Positions 36,249 through 47,286 of a stretch of 64,000 nt of DNA are shown piece by piece (the first letter of the stretch is position 1; each line of letters opens with the position of its first letter). Made by a program: the position numbers and the translations under genes. This DNA is from Gerris lacustris. Lineage: Eukaryota; Arthropoda; Insecta; Hemiptera; Gerridae. The DNA is taken from the NCBI GenBank assembly GCA_951217055.1, contig OX578284.1, positions 15,743,687 to 15,807,686 of the forward strand. Reading direction: 5' to 3'. The notes under the pieces were generated by a model. That model searched no databases. It saw only the letters and a program-made list of their open reading frames with translations, and was not told where the DNA came from.

Positions 36249-36962
36249 GTCAAGTGTGTGCTAATCAGCACACAGTGAGGGTCCGTAGGCATTCCTGTAT
36301 AGTTTAAGTAGTACCTTATTGATAGTGTTTTTTAAAATGCTAAAAAGCTTACTTTGAACTATCCTATGGGTCTGATATTCTCAAAACACATAAACAAACT
36401 TCTGATAAAGTATTTTTTTGACCCTGAACCGGACTAAAACCACATAAATACATCGAAAAGACCATAGTTATAAAAAAACGTATTTTGTCAATAAAAACTA
36501 AAATAATATTTTTTTCGAAATTTCAAAAAAGTGGTATCTTTACTTTTGGTCGAAGAATATTCAGGATTTTTTTCAGATTTTTTGCACTTCACATAAGCGA
36601 GATAGAAGGGGGGGACACGTTTCACACCCATTTCAAACTTGCCTACGCTCGCCCTATAAAAGTTATAACCAAAGAATTATATATTTTTGTAATCAGCTCG
36701 ACGCACCCTTTCATACGATACCCCTCACGATGTCGAAAAAAATAAACAAATTTTAACCCTTAAGATTTTTTACCCTGGTTTTTTCAAAAAATATTTTTTT
36801 TAAGTCGCTATATTTTTAAAATATGTGGGCAGGTACAAGACACATACATGCCAAATTTCAAACTGATCGGACGAAAAGTGTAGCCGTGAGAGCAGGCGAC
36901 AGGACGGACGGACAGACACACGCAGGAAAATATAAGGGTCCTTGGTTTTGCCTACGGACCCT
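36249..36962 (+). mobile_element. Family A TIR element, copy 2
   Basis: gtcaagtgtgtgctaatcag then cacacag, followed by agggtccgtaggca at 36278 and its inverse at 36949-36962. Same interior as copy 1, but with a run of 7 G rather than 12 and no poly-A tract. Same orientation, 6.6 kb away. Confidence 0.92.
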
Positions 36963-36967
36963 AAAAA

Positions 36968-39575
36968 TAGGTTGAACAGCAAATGGTCATCTTCGATTTT
37001 GGTAAAAGAAAGATGGCGGTAAATACTAATTTTTCACCATTTCATGGAAAAGCATTGAATCATGGATATTGGGCATTGATATTTTGGGCATTGAATCCAC
37101 ATTTGGACATTTAAATATTTTTCCATGAAGTGAAAGTTTTCCAATCAGTGTAAATTTGTCTAATTTATAAAGTAGATGGATCTTAAGGTTAGAAATTATG
37201 AAATATTAATCCATTTTGATTACTATTTGGTCCGCTAGGAGCTCTGATATCATTTTATATAAAGTTTAGACAGTATATAGAGTGCTGAAGTAAACTTAAG
37301 CCCTTCATTCAGCGAAATAGACTACAATGAATACCATGAAGTGAAAACCAATCTACCTCCTATTATATTCTTAACATCCTGGCACGATATTTAAGAGCGT
37401 CACATTTTGCATGTCGTTTTTTACGTGACTGACATTTCTTCTGTCCCCCAGAACTAAAACGAATTAATGTTAAAACCGTGACCTTCGGTTAACAAATGTA
37501 CCAATCAAAGTTAAGAAGTCTCCTTTTTCTAAAATATCTTAAATATTTAGGGCCAATTAAATTAAAGCTGTCTTACAAAGGGATTAGTTAGTAATATTCT
37601 AATAAACATGTATAACCTTATATTTAATTAATGTAGTACATTAATCTGCATGCAATAAGCTTGCAATATTATCACAATTAATATTAAGATTATCGTGTTC
37701 AATATATTATCTTGTTATCAAACACCTGATATCTGTATGCGTGCTTGGGGAGTCATTACTTACCCTAAGATATCAAGGGTAAATGTTATTTACGCTCCTT
37801 TAAGTGGTTATATATGAGATATGTAAACAATCTATATGCGTTATCGTTAAAACGTATTGCATATTGTGCAGGAGATAACATTACTTGTAATGAGATAACC
37901 CATTCATTTTGATGAACATATATTACGTAAATTAATTTGCATTGTTTATTATTTAGTATTATAAAATGTTTATTTAACATATTTACGAAAGGACCGCATT
38001 GAATACACATGATACAAAGAGTTGATTTGTATGTAACGTATACTCTCCGCACAATAAATCTAATAACTAAAATCGTTTTAATCGTTTCTCAGATAAATAA
38101 GTCCACATCCGTTATGTAAAATATATTGATTTTTTTTAGTACATTCATAATTTGTATCAAATGCCACTGGAGCTAAAATCTAGCAGAAATAGGAGCGTCA
38201 GTGCCTAATAAGGCTTCAAAAAAATTAAAGGCTTCCCATGTCAACATACATTCTAAATACTCATATCAAATGGAACAGCCTTAATACCGGTAATGAAAGA
38301 AATATGTATTTAAATTAATAAAATAAGTAGATAAAGGTCATTATGACAGAGGTCAATGCAAGACAGACTTACTTCCTCTAATTTTGAAGTGACACTTCTT
38401 TAGGCGAGGTACAGTTAATTGGCTTGGATGAAACGAAATCGTGTAAGCATCAAGTTTGTGCTTCGAGACTCGTCTAAGTGTTATATTTTTTACAGGTAAA
38501 CCAACTGCCGACTGCCGACTTAAGTCGGCACTGATGACATAAAAAAGAGAGACAATACCTTTGAAATATAACTTGCCTTAATCATTCCACAAATAAGTGA
38601 TGGAAGTTTTAATATGATGATCACATTTATGAATATCCAAAATGGCCCCAGTCAATTAACTAGTGACATTTACTGTTGTAAGTTACTTATCTCTTCCTGA
38701 AGTAACTGAAATCTGACATAATAGAAACATAATGCATAATTCACGTTAATGTCAGCAATGGATATGGTTGGTTAACGGTCAACGATTTAGTGTTTTCATA
38801 GCAGTGAATGGACCTTATATAAATTTATCGGTAACAAAAACATGCACCCAAACATATGATTTCAAATTCTAGTGAAATATTCTTCATGAGGGAGTTCCGT
38901 GAAGTGGCTAGTCTTTAATGCTGGTTGGTAAAAAAAGGTGAGTAAATAAAAAGTGACACTATCTAAATTATTTTTCACACAAGAACTCGGACTTCTATTT
39001 CCAACCTAATCTTCTTAGATTATTACTTATCGATTTGCTTAAGTTAATACTATGAATCTATCTTTAGCAATAGCAATTTTGGTATTCTATATGCAATATA
39101 GATTTGCAATTATGGTTAACAATGTCTGCATTCAATTGCTAATGCAAAGTGAATGACTGGAGAATCTATTGCAGTCACTTGAGCCTTAATAGATTTACCA
39201 AGTGTCAGACATAGATAGCTGTTTTGAATAGGCAACGTGTACGGAAGATGAAGTGATAATTGCTTATTGTGCCATTGAATTGGGAATTAACTATTCAAAG
39301 AAAGTAATAGACAAAGGTAATTGATAATGTCTGCATAAACAAAACATCTTATTATGCTGCTTCAAGAATTGATACAAAATGTACCTCAGGGGCTTTATCA
39401 AAACAATAATAACCTATGTTAATTCCTGATTTCTATAAACTATAGATCATTATAATTGATCAGTCCACTACTGATATCAAAATGCAAACTCATATATACA
39501 AATAGATTAAATAAACACTAGAGTTACAAACTACGTATTTGTATATACTATTATGCCCATTTTCACGGTGTTCCA
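36968..39575. other. No feature recognised (2.6 kb)
   Basis: Unique-looking sequence without repeats shared in the window. 38502-38533 contains gccgactgccgacttaagtc then ggca, a small palindrome. No exon identified. Confidence 0.5.
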
Positions 39576-39579
39576 ACAA

Positions 39580-40083
39580 GCGGCGGCCCTCCTGTATACT
39601 GGCCCCTAGCCCCAGTTAGAACCCCTGTGCCGGAGATGCAGTAGAGAGACAAAAACACTAGCCCATATGTTTGGTATTTGTCCAAATAGCATGCTCCTTG
39701 TTACACGCCATCACCATAACGTCAAACACAAGATGAAACATGATGAACTTGATGAAGATGAAAGGGTATACTTGCTACGAGGAAGTATGCAGTATTGATT
39801 CGGATGGTACCACCTAGTACACTGACATTATTGCTTTTAAGGAGAATAGTAAAGAAGCATTAGTAATTGCCCGACAGAGAAATACGAAAGGAAGGACCTA
39901 CCTACAGCAATGCGAGAATATGCATCAAGAGAAAAAGATAATTTATGAACAATGTCTCTGTTACTATCAATCAAAGTTTCTGGAAAAGCATGATCTTAGA
40001 GAGTACCAAGTTAAAGGACTTTGGTTCGGGTCAAGAGGCACCAAGATTTTTTCAAAGATGTTGGTATTGACGGAAAATAATTA
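39580..40083 (+). mobile_element. R2-like retrotransposon 3' end (zinc finger + RLE)
   Basis: 39580-39795 translates as AAALLYTGP, stop, PQLEPLCRRCSRETKTLAHM then FGICPNSMLLVTRHHHN. The C-x2-C-x8-H-x4-C finger followed by R-HH is the C-terminal finger of R2-clade elements. In another frame from about 39799: DSDGTT-stop-YTDIIAFKENSKEALVI, later IYEQCLCYYQSKFLEKHDLR, then VKGLWFGSRGT. This follows the restriction-like endonuclease of R2-type elements (D-I-I-A-F; 'V-GL--GARGT'). One or more frameshifts and stops, and a missing 'DPT-RYE' segment, show it is dead. It ends near 40083 without a poly-A. R2 proper targets 28S rDNA; no 28S sequence is present here. Confidence 0.88.
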
Positions 40084-40132
40084 ACGCAGATATCTGAATC
40101 TATAATTTTAGACTATTTAGGTATCTTAAATA

Positions 40133-40136
<4 letters not shown>

Positions 40137-40195
<59 letters not shown>

Positions 40196-40212
40196 TATAT
40201 ATATATATATAT

Positions 40213-40283
<71 letters not shown>
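40137..40283. repeat. (AT)n microsatellite
   Basis: Alternating AT with two ggtatat interruptions (40194, 40212). Confidence 0.99.
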
Positions 40284-40285
<2 letters not shown>

Positions 40286-41165
40286 TTACGGTCATATATA
40301 CAGGGTACGGTTGAAACAACCCAATTAATGGGTGGAAAAATTAGCGATATTTGGGAACAACCTAGGAAAAGGGATGCGTGGAATCTGAACTTTTGGGTTT
40401 GGTGTCGTTTCAAGTTTATCATAAGTTTCTGGGAGGGGGTATTGTGTTTTCGCGTCCAAAACTAAGTATTTTTGTTGCTACTCTTTTGCTTTTTTTATGC
40501 AAAACTAAAATAGTTTTTCGTAAGAACTTTGGTTATGGAAGTTCAACAGGTGTAATTTATTTTTTATCTAAATAGTTTATTTGTAAACAATGTTTACAAT
40601 TAAGTTACCAGCTGGCTATAAAGTATGAAATTTTCAAATACAGTTTAAGCTTCATTTAAATAATTTAAATTAAATCTTTTTTCTTAACTTTCATCAAATT
40701 TTATTAGTTTTAATGTTAATTAACCTTGAACTACAATATATATGATACAAATTACATTTAGAATATTTATTGTTGTTTCATTTATCTTAAACACCAATTA
40801 TTCTGCGTATGACAATTATTCAATTATTTTGCTTCATGTTCTGTGATTTCGATAAATAAGTAGGTATTTATAACACAATTCGCTTTATTCTGTTAGTGTT
40901 ACAACTAACCCCAATAACTGTTACAACCGCCCCTGGTTTGGGGTCGGTTGAAACATTTTTCCTGAATTTTTAAAATGCCTATAAATATTTTTGTAATGGA
41001 GATAATCTTACTATAACCTCATCCATTTCTAGTCTGATAACTAAAGTTCAATTAAGGCCCACTGTCAAATACATTGAGGTTAAAATGTTTTTGCAGGAAG
41101 CTATTTTGTAAAAAATGTTTCAACCGTCTCTCCTCTACATTAAGTTTTGTAAACTTATTGTTACT
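40284..41165. other. No gene recognised
   Basis: acggttgaaaca at 40307 and tgtttcaaccgt at 41117 are inverted, and ggttgaaac recurs at 40945. This could be a diffuse TIR element but is too weak to call. Confidence 0.4.
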
Positions 41166-41169
41166 TGTT

Positions 41170-42027
41170 AGGGTTTTGTAGATACTTCTCAAAACCCTTA
41201 TGCCGAGGGTGATGTGTCCGTCTGTCCGTCGCTCTTTGGTTCATAGGGCCCGAACCGTTGGAGCGAAAGTGCTGAAATTTGAAACACTGGTGCAACTTTT
41301 TGACCCAACCAAAGGAAAAATATACAGAAGTTCAAAATTAGATATGCGCATGCGCAATTCGAAAAAATGTGATAAACTCAAAATTTTTTATTTTCTTTAA
41401 TTTTTGAGTGGGGTATCAAATGAAAGCTGCTGAAGAGTAGGACACAAATATATATATGCTTTTTTAAATTTTGCATTTCTTATTGGTTAAAAAAATCAAA
41501 ATATACCCAAAAAAAATTACCCCCCCCCCCCCCCAACCACTATAGTTCGGCTGGTGCTAAAATTTCGAAATAATTCATGCTAATACCTTATTGTGGTGCG
41601 ATGAAAATTCCGGGAGTTCATCCTTAATTTTTAAAAGATGCCAATTTTGGGCGCGAAAAAGTGAAGTGCGCCAAAAATTTTGAGTTGGGTATTAAATGAA
41701 AGCTGCTGAAGAGTAGGACACAAATATATATATGCTTTTTTAAATGATGCATTCCTTATTGGTTAAAAAAATCAAAATATACCAAAAAAAAATTACCCCC
41801 CCCCCCCTCAACCACTATAGATCGGCTGGTGCTAAAATTTCGAAATAATTCATGGTTTTACCTTATGGTGGGGCGATGCAAATTTCCTGAAAAATTTAAT
41901 TTATCTTGTCTTTATTACTGATAAAAAACATTGTGACCCCCCAGGGGATCGAACCCGGGACCCTTGAGATCGAAGACAAAAGAATCATAATTACATAACG
42001 GGTATGCTTACTCATCTACAAAACCCT
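41170..42027 (+). mobile_element. Terminal-hairpin TIR element with internal duplication
   Basis: agggttttgtagat at 41170 and atctacaaaaccct at 42014-42027 are inverted. The left end folds back (agggttttg / caaaaccct). Inside, about 200 bp (aatgaaagctgctgaagagt ... ctggtgctaaaatttcg) is present twice at about 41411-41608 and 41693-41886, each copy holding a run of 9-14 C. gtccgtctgtccgtcgctc lies near 41217. No coding frame. Confidence 0.85.
41930..42012 (-). repeat. tRNA-like segment with box B
   Basis: Minus strand: gatgagtaagcatacc ... cccgggttcgatcccctggg. The box B consensus GGTTCGATCC is intact. The upstream half does not fold as a tRNA, so this is a tRNA-derived or tRNA-like module within the element at 41170-42027. 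Confidence 0.6.
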
Positions 42028-42880
42028 AAAAAGTACTTGGACGCAAGTACTTCCCTTGATTTTTGATAAGTTATTGTATGATAAGAGATTGATTAGAAAG
42101 CTGTGTGCTAGCAACTCATTATAAATAAGCAGAAATGTTTTATTTAACAAATATACTTTTTTCTCTCTCTCTCCTCCAAAATTTGGAAAAAACAATAAAT
42201 GAGGTATCATTCAAAATGAATTAATATATTTTAAAAATAATGAAGTTTGTTTAAAATTATTTATAAGAAAAAAGAAAACAATGATAATTAAATTTACAAT
42301 TGGATTAGGTAATTTGTAATTGTTGGTTAGGACACTCAAGACGGGAGAAAATGAATTGAAGAAGTTTTACACAAGTATAAAGCCTAGAAAACCCATAATC
42401 CATTTGTTTCTTTGCATTATTCCTAACAATGGTCCTAATTCAATTCAAATTGTAAAAATAAACTTGTACAAGAATGCTTTTATATTTAAGTTAAAAGCTT
42501 AAAAAACATTATACCTAATTCCTTTTCTTTCTTTATGTAAGTAACCCCAAGGGATTTTGAACAAAGAAATGAAATGAAGAAGGAGAAACGGAACAAAAAT
42601 AAAAAGTTTTTTTTTCGTTATTTTTTTAACAAGAGGTAATAAGTTTAAATATTTTATTCTTAAAATAATAATACTTTATTAAGTTAAAGCTTTCTTTTAT
42701 TTAATCCAGAAATGTTTAAATTTCTGAAATATCAGAGTATTGTAAGTTTAATAGTTTTTAAAATTTCCAATTAAAAATTATTGAATATGAGAGAAATTGG
42801 GATTGAACTTAAATTCAATATGAGCAAATTTAATTTATTTTCTTTTTCTTATTATAATTATTAACTTATAAAACTATTTT
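42028..42880. other. No feature recognised
   Basis: AT-rich. Confidence 0.5.
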
Positions 42881-42881
42881 G

Positions 42882-43010
42882 CTTTCGAGCATACCGAAAG
42901 TAAAGGAAGCTATGTGATCGTTTTGAAGAACAAAAATGTTTGCCTTCGATTTAAAAAAATCCAAGACAGAAATCCATTTCAGACATCAAGGAACATTTTT
43001 CATCTCGAAC
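42882..43010 (+). repeat. Family B fragment
   Basis: ttgctttcgagcataccgaa, gaagctatgtgatcgtt, tgaagaacaaaaatg, atccaagacagaaatccatt, tcagacatcaagg. Confidence 0.88.
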
Positions 43011-44405
43011 TATGAGGTCTAGCTCCTTCTCCTACCCCTACCCCTTTTAGTTTTCGATTCTGATGTTAGTCAAATTGTAGGTTCAATAGTAAGTTTTCAA
43101 GTACACATCTCGTATAATAATTACGTTCTACTAGCCCTAATAAGTTGTTTCATTCACTCATACACTTTTTGTCAATTCAAGATGTTTATTAAGGTGTTTT
43201 ATATTAATATACAGTCCACTCCTACTTCAGTCTTACAAATATGAAAAAAAATAAATAAAAAAAAAAATATTAATAACAAAATATTAGTTATTTAATTTTT
43301 TTACAAGTAATATTATTATATTTGTAAAGAAATAATAACCATTTTTAGTCGTATAAATATCATTATGTAAAACACATATTTAATTTACCCCAAATTGAGT
43401 CTAAACTTAAGCAGAAAAACTAAACCAAAGGTAAACACATCGTGTTCATAGTTAAAAACTTTTTTATATTTGTTCTTTACTAAACCTATGACACACCTAG
43501 TATTAAACACTGGAATTGAAGCTAAAACTTATATTGGAATCTAATTAAAATGGGATAAAATGCAGATATTTTTCCTATATTATCGAAAAAAAAAAATTAA
43601 CATTTCATTTTATAACTAAGGTCTTCCTATACTTTCAAAAATGAAAATGGGGTATTAAATAATAATTAAAGAAACAATTTCTGGACACTCGTACCAACTA
43701 ATTGTAAAATATTTTTCTAAGCTATTTCTTCACCTGGAGGATTTTATAACAACAGACCTTCTCACCGAATTTTTAAAGATTTCCTCTTCAGATGAGAGGT
43801 TGTAGAAATTTCACACGGAATACAAGCGATAACCTCTGTATACAAAGCTTAATAGAAAAAAATAAAAAAATCTCGTTAACCTGGTCAGCCAAGAGTGAAA
43901 TGCGTTTACTACTAAAACTGACCTTACAGACTAAAATAAAATTCATAACAGTAGAGGCAAAAGAAAAAAAGTTTCAATAGAAAAAACAACGAAATTTTTA
44001 AAAAAGAATTTTAAGCCTTTTGTTAGGTAATGTAACATATCCCTATATAATCTCAAGAGGTACCTAGCTAGACCTCCTACAATAGGTTTATTCTTAGCTT
44101 TAATTATATTAAATTTAAGTTTTTTCTCCATTATTTAAGTATTCTACCAAATTTATACGTAAATGGTACCTTGGTCTCATAAAAAAAAAAATGAAAAGCT
44201 ACGCGCTTCTCGGAATCTATTTTTCATCTCGTAAATATTAGACATGCGCTGGCTCATGGTTAGAACAATGCAATCATTTATTTGTTTTTCTCTCAGTTTC
44301 TTTAAATAATAATAGTAACAAACTAGAATGACACTCCTAGAGAGTAAAAATATAGATAACTCACTTGGTAACATCATACAAAAATAAAAACGTACGGATA
44401 TTACA
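43011..44405. other. No gene recognised
   Basis: AT-rich. 44160-44405 precedes the Jockey RT fragment and may be eroded element sequence (a possible 'YLGL' near 44167), too degraded to assign. Confidence 0.4.
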
Positions 44406-44407
44406 AG

Positions 44408-44441
44408 AGTATACACGTTGCTGCTTAGTCTTCTGGATCTA
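44408..44441 (+). mobile_element. Jockey-like RT remnant, left part (split by SINE)
   Basis: Reads YTLLLSLLDL and joins across the insertion to RSNLTLNNKLCIYNVIL on the other side (45723 onward). The target duplication tctggatcta occupies 44432-44441. Confidence 0.75.
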
Positions 44442-44656
44442 GTAGTTACCTAGTACTTCCTACTAAACGGGTAGGATGAACCACTTGTTCGAACCTCGCA
44501 ATCAGGCCTTACAGTAGACCCATTTTACTTGCCCCGTGGTGGAGAGTTCCAGCTACTTCACACATCACACATTGTACCGCCGAAGCGAGTATGATGTGGT
44601 CATTAGTAAGCTATATAAGCGTGCATCAAAGTGTGGGGGAAGAGAACCCCTTAGGG

Positions 44657-45425
44657 CAGCGGTTCTCAACCTTTTTCAACCCACGTACCCCTTTTTGTGT
44701 ACCATTAATTGTGCGTACCCCCTAACAACAATACCTTTTTTTTTTTTTTTTTTTAAATATTTGTTATATTAAATTAAGTGTTATTTAACTACTGCTAATA
44801 TTGCTACATTATAGAAGCAACTATGAATAGGTAATTTAAATTCCAAACAGGACTTTTTAATTGACATTTTATGAACAAGTTTTTATTTATTAGACAGAAA
44901 AGTTAAGAAATTCTGATGAAACATTAGTGGGAACTCTGAGCTTGTTTTAGTTTGCAAAGGTCATCAAAGTTTGGCTCCAGCTTGGTCAAATACAGCCGTA
45001 AATCATTTCAGTTCCGTAAAGTTCTTCAGGTAAGTTAAACTTAAAAACCCTTTTACACACAAGTATGTTGTCGTAAACCCCAGTAGGTACTTCACAGCAA
45101 TGTCTGATAGTTCCTTATGTTCTTTTCCAACACTGACCCAAAATGTAATTACCAAAGAATTGCAATACTTCTGTTTTGATGTTGGATCACACGATATTTC
45201 GTTGTCCACGCACAAAGTACTCACTTACTATTGTTCCAGTCAAACTCCAGCCACAAGTATACTGAAGTAATAAGCCCCGTGTGTCCTTGCAGCTTTTCCT
45301 TACGCAAAATTGTTGTCACAATTAAATTCTAGCAAACTAGCAAATGTAACAATATAATTGTTTAGGGTTTTTGCTAGTTAACCTCGTACCCCTTAAAGAT
45401 TTTCGCGTACCCCTTGGGTACGCGA
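44657..45425 (-). mobile_element. Non-autonomous hAT element keeping transposase C-terminus
   Basis: Left TIR cagcggttctcaacc at 44657. The matching terminus, in inverted context, is at 45573-45603. The 8-bp duplication is ccttaggg (44649-44656) and ccttaggt (reverse of 45565-45572): 7 of 8. Repeated cgtacccc words are typical subterminal sequence. Minus-strand translation gives the hAT C-terminal dimerisation region: NEISCDPTSKQKYCNSLVIT, FWVSVGKEHKELSDIAVKYL, LGFTTTYLCVKGFLSLTYLK (45195-45021). After a frameshift it gives LRLYLTKLEPNFDDLCKLKQ and AQSSH with the stop at 44924-44926. This resembles Charlie/Tip100-type (ZBED5-like) transposases. The N-terminal BED finger and catalytic DDE residues are absent, so it is a deletion derivative. 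Confidence 0.9.
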
Positions 45426-45713
45426 AGGGAGCCAGGGTGGACGAGGTGCTAAAGGCGCCACACAGCTATCACTGAGTCAAGGCAACTCGAGGTCGTGGGT
45501 TCAATCCGTGTCATGAGATGTGATTTGTATCTATGGTTCGAGGACGCAGCAGGGCGAGGGCACCACCTAAGGCAGCGGTTCTCAACCAGTGGTACGCGTA
45601 CCCACGCGATACAAATCACATCTCATGACACGGATCGAACCCACGACCTCGAGTTGCCTTGACTCAGTGATAGCTGTGTGGCGCCTTTAGCACCTCGTCC
45701 ACCCTGGCTCCCT
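45426..45713. repeat. Inverted duplication of SINE head around hAT end
   Basis: 45426-45531 (agggagccagggtggacgag ... gatttgtatc) is repeated inverted at 45608-45713 with about 1-2 differences over 106 bp. The 76-bp loop holds the SINE junction, the hAT target duplication and the last 31 bp of the hAT end in reverse orientation. The hAT's right part stops at gggtacgcg (45425), exactly where the reversed piece (ending gtacgcgtaccc) would continue it. A fold-back or template-switch event at the hAT/SINE junction explains all of this. Confidence 0.9.
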
Positions 45714-45734
45714 CTGGATCTAAGGTCTAATCTT

Positions 45735-46049
45735 ACCTTGAATAATAAACTTTGCATTTACAATGTAATCTTAAACCAGCTTGGGCCTATGGTTTAGAAG
45801 TGTGGGGTACCACCAAGCCTTCTAACATTCGTCAAATCCTAACTCTCTAGTCCAAGATCCAAGGAAAATCACAGTAGTGACTTCTACGTCACCAAACTCA
45901 CTCTCTATAACGATCTTATTGGTCCTTTGGTCCGAGACCTATCCGTATCCCGAAAACACACATTCCACGAATCATTACACAATCACCCCAATAGCTTAAC
46001 AGAACTCCTTGCATCCCAAAGTATCCAAGATAACCACCTCGTCGACTGA
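45735..46049 (+). mobile_element. Jockey-like RT remnant, right part
   Basis: Blocks in order, with frameshifts: TLNNKLCIYNVIL, then KPAWAYGLEVWGTTKPSNIR and QILTL-stop-SKIQGK, then FYVTKLTLYNDLIGPLVRDL, HNHPNSLTELLASQSI and QDNHLVD-stop (46047-46049). This is the thumb and C-terminal region of Jockey-clade ORF2 (YG-E-WG-T--SNI; the WYVSN-TLHNDL and HPN-L-- landmarks). The part before it lies left of the SINE insertion. Dead copy: at least two frameshifts and a stop. Confidence 0.88.
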
Positions 46050-47286
46050 AGAGACCATGGCCTAGAGATTTACTCGTTCCATAATCTTTATATTTAATTA
46101 TATTCTTTAACCACCACTTAATTACTTTTTATGTAGTTGTCCTAAAAGAGAAACCGTAGATGACCGCTCATGGTTGAAAGCTGGCTTTGTGCCGTAAAGT
46201 TACTTTAATGGAGAGACGTCATTCTTAATTAATAGTAACGATAAAAATGAATAATTGTTTCATGTAATATCGAAAAAGTGTTAAAAATAGGGATTAAAAT
46301 TCTTATGAATACACTAAAAGGGGAAAATTCGTTCAAATGAAACGTCAGGGATTTCCTTACACCTGTTTGGTAAAGTAAAGTGAAGGGAACAAAATAAACG
46401 ATTTTAAAGTGGTTAGAGAAGACGGAAGGCTGTTATAGCTGTTAATAAGTCGACTCATGATTGATGGCAACTACGACGAAGGGTTTAAACGAGAAGAGGA
46501 TTTCCTTCCAACCATGATGAAGTGGTGCCCGGTATGGAGAGGGCGGTTTCAAATGATGGACCATAACATCTTAGATGGTTAGAGGAGAAGGGAAACCCAA
46601 AAGAGGAAAGGAAAAAACTGTTATAACGTCAATATAGTAAACCTGTCAAAACACCGAGTCCATTACCTTGAGAAACTCCTTCGAGCCACTTTTTAGTGGG
46701 AAAGGATGGGGTAGGGTTGTTTGCCTTCGACAGAATATACGAGTTTTTGGCTACGAGATAAGATGGGGGCGTTATACTGAAGGGGTAGAACGCTCCAGGC
46801 ATAAAATATTAGAAAAGACAGATCAGGCTAGTGTTCTTTACTAAAAAGACGCCATTAAAAACTAGTTTATTGGAAGATTTAAATAAACTAACAATACATA
46901 AAAAAATATCTTTACAACTTATTTGTTATTACGGAACAATAGCAAATTATCATTAAGAAAAAGGCACATCGAAAAATATAGATAGAATAACGTAAACTTT
47001 TTTCTTATGTACAGATGACGTTTTACAGACTTTTTATAAGCTATTAAAGAAGAGTGTTTATTACATTTTTACGTCTTGTTAGACAGCTAATTGTCTATTT
47101 TAGGAGTAAAACCCTTTCACAAAAATAATGTCACCTTTAGGTTAACATTATACCTCACTTAACGACATCAAAACTAATTTCAGGAAATGGGAGAACGACC
47201 CTTTTACATGTATATTTGGGCCATCCTTATAATAAGATTACTTTAAATTTCTTAATAAAGACTCAGATTTTTATTACTTTCTCATA
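46050..47286. other. No feature recognised
   Basis: 46340-46800 is more GC-balanced and purine-rich but has no conserved frame. The rest is AT-rich. Confidence 0.45.

Larger units (their letters stand above)
44432..45722 (-). mobile_element. SINE-1 copy, interrupted by a hAT insertion
   Basis: The body's 3' part lies at 44442-44656, including 'ctagtacttcctactaaacg' and 'ttgtaccgccgaagcgagta' as in 6970-7448. The tRNA head is at 45608-45713 (box B ggttcgatcc and box A-like ccagggtggacgagg on the minus strand). The 10-bp target duplication tctggatcta is at 44432-44441 and 45713-45722. The SINE sits inside a Jockey-like RT fragment and is itself split by the hAT derivative at 44657. Confidence 0.88.

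Noticed and set aside
40305..41120. TIR element with ggttgaaac ends
   Set aside because: Only about 12 bp inverted, a third copy of the word lies inside, and no target duplication was found.
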